In this document: positions 1 through 5,889 of the stretch, piece by piece | Layout of the letters: every line of letters starts with the position of its first letter | Position numbering within the stretch: the first letter of the stretch is position 1 | Assembly: GCA_027488055.1 (NCBI GenBank) | Contig: JAIYCK010000221.1 | Span: 1 to 11,221 of the forward strand | DNA from: Flavobacteriales bacterium | Lineage (GTDB): Bacteria > Bacteroidota > Bacteroidia > Flavobacteriales_D > Sanyastnellaceae | Direction of reading: 5' to 3' | DNA: 11,221 nucleotides | Translations under genes and position numbers: made by a program | The notes under the pieces: model-generated | What the model was told of the DNA's origin: nothing | What the model saw: only the letters and a program-made list of their open reading frames with translations | Database searches by the model: none

Positions 1-97
1 CCGCAAATTGGCTTTTTACGACAATAAATTGGCGCAGGTGCTGCCAACTTTTTTGGCGAGCGGCTGGTATTATCGTATCCAAAAAGTAACGAAATAG
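1..97 (+). CDS. C-terminal tail of an unidentified protein (5' truncated)
   Basis: An open frame enters from the left edge (first full codon at position 2) and stops with TAG at 95-97, giving 31 residues that end in GWYYRIQKVTK. The tail is basic and aromatic-rich. I do not recognise the family from so short a piece. Two points support its being a real gene end: the frame is open to the edge, and a strong hairpin terminator lies about 40 bp after the stop. It is the only plus-strand gene in the window and converges on the large minus-strand surface-protein gene. The function cannot be stated. Confidence 0.5.
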   Translation, partial: RKLAFYDNKLAQVLPTFLASGWYYRIQKVTK

Positions 98-137
98 GAT
101 GAAGTAAGCCATGTAAGAATGGTCTAGTTCCAAAAAC

Positions 138-166
138 AAAAAATCCCGCCGGAGCGGGATTTTTTT
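138..166. terminator. Bidirectional rho-independent terminator
   Basis: A 12-bp perfect inverted repeat pairs AAAAAATCCCGC (138-149) with GCGGGATTTTTT (154-165) around a 4-base CGGA loop. The GC-rich core is flanked by an A-tract on one side and a T-tract (160-166) on the other, so it can end transcription from both directions. It lies between the plus-strand gene ending at 97 and the minus-strand gene ending at 186, as expected for convergent genes. Confidence 0.9.
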
Positions 167-185
167 ATGCTTTAAATTGCAATCA

Positions 186-3100
186 TCAATGCTGAATTTC
201 TACCTTGGAAACAACTACCCCATTGGTGGTTACGAATTGCATGTAGTACATACCTGCACTTAAATCTGCAACTTGGATCGAACGTTCATTCGGGGCGATG
301 TACTTGACCAATCGGCCAGTGGCATCCAAAAGCGCGATTTGTTGGATCGTTACACCATAAGGTATATTCCAGCTGAAGTAATTCGAACTCGGATTTGGGT
401 AAATGGAAATCGCTGCGTCATGATACTCATTAACTGCATCCAAACAGTCACTGTTGATTCCGAAGTTATCTGATCCATAATAAGAGCCAAACAATATTTC
501 AGCAGCGCCTATTGTGGCGTTATTGCTCATGACATTGGCAAAGATTCCCAATGCTTGGAGCGGTGCGTTCGAAATCAACTCCACATTGTAGCATCCATCA
601 GGTACGCAAAAAGAAAGTGGATAGTTGTTGAATGGCTCAACAGTCAAAATGTATTGTCCGATCACATTGTCTTCGATGGTCACGTATACAGTCAGATCAT
701 CGGACATATTGGCCTCCTGAAACTCTGAGGTCAAGGTGACAGTGATTCCGGTTTCATTGCAGAGTGTGTTATTGATCTCCACGGCGCTGCAATAGGTGTC
801 TTCACATAAATTGTTGGACGCTGTCAGGCATATTTCATAATTTCCATTTTGCAAATAGGTGTAGATGCTTGCGTCGCCTTCATTGACATCGCCGTTGCCG
901 TAGTTCCAACTGTAGGTTGTTTCCCCCATCACATTGGACAAATTTGAAACAATGATTTGTCCTGGTTCATCACCTGCTATAACTTCGAAATTCGCCTCGC
1001 AATTCGTGCTGAAACAGTCACTGTTGATGCCAAAGGTGAACATCATTGCATAGCTGTCTTGATAGGTGATGAGAGCGTTTTCTAAAACAGAAACTCCGTT
1101 GACAAATAGATCAAAATCCAGGCCTGATCCTGCAAAAATAGGCAGGCATGAATCGAAGCTGATGGAGTAACAACCATCTGTCAAGCATTCGCTCCACTCA
1201 ATTGAGTTAATGTCGGCAGTGAACTCAAGAATTTGATTGGTGGTTACATTGGTTTGTAAATTGGTAAAGCTCATGCCTACACAAGAAGTGCTTCCTTCCT
1301 GCACATTGCTTTGGAAAATGGCTGCCACATTGCTGCAACTATTGCATTCTGGTACTTCTACAGTGATAATGTATTCAAAGCTTGGACACGCATTGGTGGA
1401 ACCTGATGCGGACACGACATAGGCACCGGAGTCATCGAAATGGTGAATGATGGATTGATTGTCGGTCACTGATTCATTTCCAAAGTTCCAGACAATGGGG
1501 CCAAGTACATTACCTCCGGGGATTTCGAAGATGAAATCGCCACATTCTGTGCCGGGGCCAAACCAAATACTGTAATTGCAAGGCGAATTGTTGGCTACCA
1601 CAATGGTGGTGCAAGCCTCGATGACACCGCAAGCATCTGTCTGGATAGATCCGCATACGGTATATTCACCTGGCTCTGTGTATTCATGCATGGTTACCCA
1701 AGTGGCTTCCAGCGATTGGTTGTCGCCAAAATTCCACATCATAGGATAGACCTCGGGTGTTCCAGTGGCGGTGAATTCGAAGAATCCGGGTTCTAGCTCT
1801 TGGGCTTCAATAGTGAGATTGCATTCAATTGCATTGCAGTTGCTGTTCACACTGAGGTGCACAGTCATCGTGTACAACTCGCTATTGTCGCCATATTCAG
1901 TGGAGATAACATTCCAGCTGCCACTAAAATTATGGATAAAATTGGAGTTGCCTTCAAATGGCTGGTTGCCTGTGAATTCAAGCGTGTAGCAATCCTCCTC
2001 AAGGCAGTCATAATAGGATTGACTTACTTCCATGGGCGTAAAATCATAGGCCCCGCTAGCGATCAGTTGATTGCCACTATTGGTCAATGACCAGTTCACA
2101 ATGGGCATCCCGCCAAAAGATGGATACGACGCAAAATTGAAGCCAGCAATGTCGCAGTCAGCTTGGCAAGTGCCATTTATACTGATTAAAATTTCAAATC
2201 CATAGCTTCCTGGGAGATTGATGGTGTCAATGCTGATGATGTCGGCGTTTGAGCCAATTTGCGGAATGACCGCATCGAAGGAGAAGGGAGAATTGGTCAT
2301 CGCGGTAATGACATAACATCCGTCCTCTAAACAAACCATTGTATCATAGTATGGATCATTGCTGCTGAATTGAGCCATGCCATTTTCAACTTGGTTGAGA
2401 TTTTGAGCGTTGTAAATCGACCATTGAAGGTAGCTAGTACCTCCATTGTTTAGGAAGCTATCAAAACCGAAGGATAATTCGGTACAGGTGTTGCAATTGT
2501 CAATTGTTGCGATGGTGCAATATTCAACTTCGCTTGCACAAGAAACGCTATTATACCAAGCGCAAATGGGGTAGGTGCCGTCTGTGGCGGTGAGTGTAAT
2601 GATATTTCCAACTAAACCGCTATTAACGCCGTCGAATGACCAATGCACTTCAGTAGAATTGAGATTGGTGTTGGCTTGAAAAATAGCCAATCCGCAAGAG
2701 GTAGGCAGTTGTTGGATATCGAGTGTACAGTCCAATCCGCAGTCGACTTGGATGGTCTCACAAATCTCGATGCCTTCAGGGCAGCTATTCGAGGTGTATT
2801 GACCACACACCGTGTAGGTGCCATTTTCCAAATAATTGTGTTCAATGAAATGTCCACCAGAACTCTCGGTGCCATCACCGAAATTCCAAATGACAGATTC
2901 ACCGGGTGATACATTTCCAATCTCAAAATTCCATAGTGAACACTCATTAGTCGCTGCTGCAAACATTTCGGTAGGACATTGTAATGTGTTGAAACAATCC
3001 TCGATGATCACAACTACATAGGCCGTTGCATTATTCGGACAAGCTTCGTTGACGATTTGAGCAGTTACGGTGTATACACCGGGGCTTGTATAATAATGGT

Positions 3101-4427
3101 CGACACTAGCGATCGAGGTGCTAGCGTTGGTGCCATCACCGAAGTTCCAACTGACGGGTAAATTGGAAGGATTTGCACCGGCTTCGAAATGTACGTGTCC
3201 ACAATCGTTCTCATAGGTGCGGTAAATTTCGCCTTGGCATCCGTTTCCAACTCCGCCACAAGGCTGCACATCGACGGCAACGCAAATCTCTACTCCGCTT
3301 TGGCAGTAGGTGCCATAGGCCATTACACATACATTATAAACACCTAGGGAATCGAAGGTGTGTGTCACATTGTTTTGACCGCCCGCAGTGGCGCCATCAC
3401 CAAAGTTCCAGGACATATTGCCAAAATTGCCGAGGTTATTGAGATGAAACACATAGGTGTGACAACCTGTGCGTTCATATGTAATTTGTGTAGGACAATT
3501 GCTATTGCTACAATCAGGATTGTCGACAACAGCGCAAACGGTAGTCGAGCTTTCACACGTTGGACTCACGTGTGCTAGGCAAATTTGATGCACCCCTTGA
3601 GTCATGAAACTTTGTTCCAGCACATTGGCAGTGCTAACTAGGGCGTCATCCACAAACCAATAATTCGTTCCCAAGTTGGTGGCATTGTGTTCGATCAGAT
3701 AGGCGCCGCAATTATTTCCTTGGTTCACAATCAAGGAGGTTGGGCAGCCGCTGTTGTCGGGCACAGTATTCATTTCGATGGTTTGACAATACTCCGATAC
3801 ACACACCGGGATGTCGCCTTCGTATAAAGCTTGAAACAGACAGATTTCATACACCCCATTTTCCAAGTAGGTATGGTTGGGCTGAACTCCCTGGATAGTG
3901 CCTCCATCGCCGAAGTCCCAACCAAAGAGTGAGGTAAATCCTACTTCAGGTGTGCTGTTATTCACTACGCTCACCACGCCATCATTTTCTACGGTCGCCA
4001 CAAATGCAGCTTGGCAAACGATTGGTTCGCCGGTCACACAGAAACCAAATGAAAATGGAATGTTCTGAGAGGTTTGAAAGATATTGAAGCTCGAGGTATT
4101 TTCACCAAGCACTTCGAATGATGCAAGGTGGGCACTGGTGCCAAATCCTGCGCTATAACTCAAGGTTGTGTAATAGCATCCTTCAGGCAAACAAAGATCG
4201 AAATCATGAATTGCCGGTGCTCCAGAGATGTCCAAGGTGGCCTGCGCAACGACCTCTTCAGCTTCGTTGTAGATCGTGTAAGCGACCAAGTTACTGACGT
4301 TTTCGACACAGCAGGTGTTGAATTGGAATACCAATGGCATGGTGCCTTCCTGACATTGAGCGAGCATTTGAAAGTTTGATAGGCAGACCGCTACGAGGAA
4401 CAAAGCCAGGGTGTAAAATTGTTTCAT
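186..4427 (-). CDS. Giant PKD-repeat surface/secreted protein with T9SS type A sorting domain
   Basis: Predicted 1413-residue exported protein. The start at 4427 gives MKQFYTLALFLVAVCLSNFQ followed by MLAQ, a typical signal peptide with cleavage near residue 24. The frame stays open to 4577, but that extension has no signal-like character and overlaps the dioxygenase gene, so I rejected it. PKD-type W-x-F-G-D-G motifs, some degenerate, occur near residues 170, 340, 427, 514, 596, 898, 980 and 1174. A second module recurs five times (see the repeat entries). Residues 1337-1413 form a T9SS type A sorting domain: a YPNP motif (1343-1346), then a beta-rich tail with GRLVKY and LSAGMYYMQF. Such tails direct export through the outer membrane by the Por machinery and are normally cleaved and replaced by a surface anchor. 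Many paired cysteines suggest extracellular disulfides. No catalytic domain is visible; adhesion or surface structure is an inference. The terminator at 138-166 follows the stop. Confidence 0.93.
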   Translation of the reverse strand: MKQFYTLALFLVAVCLSNFQMLAQCQEGTMPLVFQFNTCCVENVSNLVAYTIYNEAEEVVAQATLDISGAPAIHDFDLCLPEGCYYTTLSYSAGFGTSAHLASFEVLGENTSSFNIFQTSQNIPFSFGFCVTGEPIVCQAAFVATVENDGVVSVVNNSTPEVGFTSLFGWDFGDGGTIQGVQPNHTYLENGVYEICLFQALYEGDIPVCVSEYCQTIEMNTVPDNSGCPTSLIVNQGNNCGAYLIEHNATNLGTNYWFVDDALVSTANVLEQSFMTQGVHQICLAHVSPTCESSTTVCAVVDNPDCSNSNCPTQITYERTGCHTYVFHLNNLGNFGNMSWNFGDGATAGGQNNVTHTFDSLGVYNVCVMAYGTYCQSGVEICVAVDVQPCGGVGNGCQGEIYRTYENDCGHVHFEAGANPSNLPVSWNFGDGTNASTSIASVDHYYTSPGVYTVTAQIVNEACPNNATAYVVVIIEDCFNTLQCPTEMFAAATNECSLWNFEIGNVSPGESVIWNFGDGTESSGGHFIEHNYLENGTYTVCGQYTSNSCPEGIEICETIQVDCGLDCTLDIQQLPTSCGLAIFQANTNLNSTEVHWSFDGVNSGLVGNIITLTATDGTYPICAWYNSVSCASEVEYCTIATIDNCNTCTELSFGFDSFLNNGGTSYLQWSIYNAQNLNQVENGMAQFSSNDPYYDTMVCLEDGCYVITAMTNSPFSFDAVIPQIGSNADIISIDTINLPGSYGFEILISINGTCQADCDIAGFNFASYPSFGGMPIVNWSLTNSGNQLIASGAYDFTPMEVSQSYYDCLEEDCYTLEFTGNQPFEGNSNFIHNFSGSWNVISTEYGDNSELYTMTVHLSVNSNCNAIECNLTIEAQELEPGFFEFTATGTPEVYPMMWNFGDNQSLEATWVTMHEYTEPGEYTVCGSIQTDACGVIEACTTIVVANNSPCNYSIWFGPGTECGDFIFEIPGGNVLGPIVWNFGNESVTDNQSIIHHFDDSGAYVVSASGSTNACPSFEYIITVEVPECNSCSNVAAIFQSNVQEGSTSCVGMSFTNLQTNVTTNQILEFTADINSIEWSECLTDGCYSISFDSCLPIFAGSGLDFDLFVNGVSVLENALITYQDSYAMMFTFGINSDCFSTNCEANFEVIAGDEPGQIIVSNLSNVMGETTYSWNYGNGDVNEGDASIYTYLQNGNYEICLTASNNLCEDTYCSAVEINNTLCNETGITVTLTSEFQEANMSDDLTVYVTIEDNVIGQYILTVEPFNNYPLSFCVPDGCYNVELISNAPLQALGIFANVMSNNATIGAAEILFGSYYGSDNFGINSDCLDAVNEYHDAAISIYPNPSSNYFSWNIPYGVTIQQIALLDATGRLVKYIAPNERSIQVADLSAGMYYMQFVTTNGVVVSKVEIQH
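442..1028 (-). repeat. 17-bp exact direct repeat at 442-458 and 1012-1028
   Basis: The 17-base string aaacagtcactgttgat occurs at 442-458 and again at 1012-1028, 570 bp apart. On the coding strand it encodes the INSDC end of the fourth and fifth C-x-x-x-G-C-Y modules. Exact identity at the codon level, in modules that otherwise differ greatly in protein sequence, suggests either a fairly recent local duplication or conversion, or strong constraint on this peptide. Confidence 0.7.
444..4355 (-). repeat. Five copies of a ~105-residue C-x-x-x-G-C-Y module interleaved with the PKD units
   Basis: Copies lie at about residues 25-130, 648-754, 757-864, 1028-1138 and 1223-1328 (nucleotides 4038-4355, 2166-2486, 1836-2159, 1014-1346 and 444-761). 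Each starts with a Cys and a beta-like stretch. Each reaches its signature at CLPEGCY, CLEDGCY, CLEEDCY, CLTDGCY or CVPDGCY and ends with a strand plus Cys such as FGINSDC or LSVNSNC. The signature resembles the C-L-P-D-G-C-Y element common in flavobacterial secreted proteins, but the G-D-G segment that often follows there is absent. The arrangement is X-PKD(6)-X-X-PKD(2)-X-PKD-X-sorting domain. Confidence 0.75.
768..4016 (-). repeat. About nine cysteine-bearing PKD-like units within the giant surface protein
   Basis: In the 1413-residue protein, a unit of about 75-85 residues recurs at roughly residues 138-219, 228-303, 311-387, 397-477, 484-563, 567-644, 869-945, 950-1027 and 1143-1220. A typical unit opens with a Cys (often CPT), has a second Cys about 10-13 residues later, then W-x-F-G-D-G, then Y-x-V-C, and closes with one or two more Cys before a beta strand such as ICETIQV. 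The W-x-F-G-D-G core and overall strand pattern are those of the PKD (Ig-like) fold. The units at 228-303 and 567-644 have lost most of the core motif. The regular cysteines suggest each unit is disulfide-stapled; that is inferred, not seen. Confidence 0.8.
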
Positions 4428-4528
4428 TTGGTAGTTAAGGTGTTTATTCTGAAAGACGTATATCTCCTGAGATTGGTTGCGTAGATGTGTGTGATTCGCA
4501 AAACAGGAAATCGCAGTGGCATTGAAAA

Positions 4529-5056
4529 TCAGATGAAACGAGGGTCGACTTCCATCACATGCGTACATTTTTTGCATGTGCGGAATTCCTCACTTCCATA
4601 AAATTCTTTGAATCGAGGCAAAAAGTCTTTTTCTACATCATGCAAAATGAAACGAAACTCATGCAGAAGATGGTTACAGTTTTCACAATACCACTGCAGT
4701 CCATCGACCATGTCCGTTTCAAAACGTTTGCGCTCAATGACAAGTCCAACTGTGTTGGGTCCGCGGCGCGGCTGATGAGGCACTTTTGCTGGCAGCAGGA
4801 ACATTTCTCCTTCCTTGACATGAATGGTCACAGCTTCTCCGTTTTCCTGGATGCCCACTTCAATATCTCCTTTGATTTGAAAAAAGAGCTCTTCCGATTC
4901 ATTGAAATGGTAGTCCTTGCGTGCATTGGGTCCACCAACGATCATTACCAGATAGTCACCACTTTCTTTATATAGATTTTTATTCCCAACAGGCGGTTTG
5001 AGCAAATCGCTGTTTTCGTCTATCCAATTTTGCAGATTAAAAGGCCTTGCAATCAT
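4529..5056 (-). CDS. nbaC: 3-hydroxyanthranilate 3,4-dioxygenase
   Basis: A 175-residue cupin-fold dioxygenase that opens the ring of 3-hydroxyanthranilate to 2-amino-3-carboxymuconate semialdehyde. That product cyclises to quinolinate for NAD synthesis, or is degraded further. The length matches the bacterial enzymes. The non-haem iron ligands are visible as H50 and E56 (YHFNESEE) and H94 (KVPHQPRR). R46, R98 and E108 sit where substrate-contacting residues lie in characterised homologues. The C-terminal half carries the rubredoxin-like site of the bacterial type, C124-x-x-C127 and C161-x-x-C164. The ATG at 5056 follows the prenyl-lipid synthase stop by 21 bp across an A/T-rich spacer, so the two are probably co-transcribed. 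No other kynurenine-pathway gene is in the window. I consider the identification firm; whether it serves NAD synthesis or tryptophan breakdown is not shown. Confidence 0.96.
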   Translation of the reverse strand: MIARPFNLQNWIDENSDLLKPPVGNKNLYKESGDYLVMIVGGPNARKDYHFNESEELFFQIKGDIEVGIQENGEAVTIHVKEGEMFLLPAKVPHQPRRGPNTVGLVIERKRFETDMVDGLQWYCENCNHLLHEFRFILHDVEKDFLPRFKEFYGSEEFRTCKKCTHVMEVDPRFI

Positions 5057-5077
5057 TTCTATAAATTTATTTCGAGG

Positions 5078-5833
5078 TTATGCCGTGAAGATAGCGTCCT
5101 TTTTGGCTTTGGACAAATCAAAAAGAATGTCCAAGTTGTCTTCTACCGCAGTGCCTACGACTATGATGTCTGCACCTGCTTTATAGGCTGTATGCGCTTG
5201 ATCATAATTGCGAATCCCGCCACCTACGATGAGTGGCAAAGAAGTGATTTTCCGCACAGATTGGATCATTTCGCTGTGTACAGGTTGAAGAGCACCGCTT
5301 CCGCCATCCAAATAAAACAAACGAAGCCCAAGCATTTCACCGGCCATGACCGTGGTTGATGCAATTTCGGCTTTATGATGGGGGATAGGCATGGTTTGGC
5401 TGATGTATGAGGCGGTGGTCGCATTGCCACAGTCGATAAGTAGATAACCTGTGGGCAATACCTCCAAACCACTCGCTCTGATGCGTGGTGCTGCTTGCAC
5501 GTGTTGTCCGATTAATAGATCAGCATTGCGGCCTGAAATCAGAGAAAGCAAGAGCAACGCATCTGCATGCGCCGAAACCTGTTGAGCGCTGCCAGGAAAT
5601 AATACCACGGGCAGATTAGAGGTTGATTTGATGATTCGAAGGGTGTCCTCAAACCGATCAGTGGACAATAAGCTACCACCTACAAACAACAGATCTACAG
5701 CACATTCCGAGGCTGCTTTCAATAGTTGAAGCAAAGCAACTTGATCGCCACATTTGTCTGGATCAATCAGCAACGCCAACCCCTTGTGTTGTTCGAGCTG
5801 CATGCGATGTATTTGGGATTCAATGCCTTTCAT
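5078..5833 (-). CDS. Geranylgeranylglyceryl/heptaprenylglyceryl phosphate synthase (group II)
   Basis: A 251-residue TIM-barrel prenyltransferase that joins a long prenyl diphosphate to sn-glycerol 1-phosphate, making an ether-lipid precursor. Family signatures appear in order: LIDPDK (22-27), GGS (52-54), FPGS (79-82), the YLDGGSGA phosphate/substrate loop (174-181), GGGIRN (204-209) and AGADIIVVGTAVE (219-231). YLDGGSGA and overall length fit the group II enzymes of archaea and Bacteroidota better than the shorter Bacillus PcrB (group I), which has a YLEYSG-type loop. The start at 5833 leaves about 20 residues before LIDPDK; the Met at residue 11 is a possible alternative. The gene follows the helicase stop by 56 bp and precedes the dioxygenase by 21 bp. 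The prenyl chain length and the fate of the product in bacteria cannot be read from sequence. Confidence 0.93.
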   Translation of the reverse strand: MKGIESQIHRMQLEQHKGLALLIDPDKCGDQVALLQLLKAASECAVDLLFVGGSLLSTDRFEDTLRIIKSTSNLPVVLFPGSAQQVSAHADALLLLSLISGRNADLLIGQHVQAAPRIRASGLEVLPTGYLLIDCGNATTASYISQTMPIPHHKAEIASTTVMAGEMLGLRLFYLDGGSGALQPVHSEMIQSVRKITSLPLIVGGGIRNYDQAHTAYKAGADIIVVGTAVEDNLDILFDLSKAKKDAIFTA

Positions 5834-5840
5834 CGAAGTT

Positions 5841-5848
5841 CAAAGATA
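5841..5848 (-). promoter_or_regulatory. Possible Bacteroidota -7 element (TATCTTTG)
   Basis: On the minus strand TATCTTTG matches the Bacteroidota -7 consensus TAnnTTTG exactly and lies just 7 bp before the ATG of the prenylglyceryl phosphate synthase. I find no TTG-type -33 element at the usual distance. Transcription from here would be nearly leaderless, or would favour the internal Met at residue 11. It may therefore be chance, with the gene read through from the helicase. Confidence 0.25.
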
Positions 5849-5889
5849 GGACAAGCACCGAATGGATTGGCACGGCTCCTTCAATTGAT

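Noticed and set aside
2612..2962. Minus-strand 116-codon frame within the PKD gene
   Set aside because: It is an alternate frame of repetitive coding DNA, and the main frame is continuous through it.
442..3410. Recurring similar DNA strings suggestive of a CRISPR or mobile repeat
   Set aside because: They fall in frame on the codons of PKD W-x-F-G-D-G cores and X-module ends, with no regular spacer length or transposase, so they are protein repeats.
4428..4577. N-terminal 50-residue extension of the giant surface protein frame
   Set aside because: It overlaps the dioxygenase gene, lacks any domain-like character, and the internal Met at 4427 begins a clear signal peptide.
4559..4975. Plus-strand open frame of 138 codons opposite the dioxygenase
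   Set aside because: It is antisense to a gene with all catalytic residues intact, and no independent evidence supports coding.
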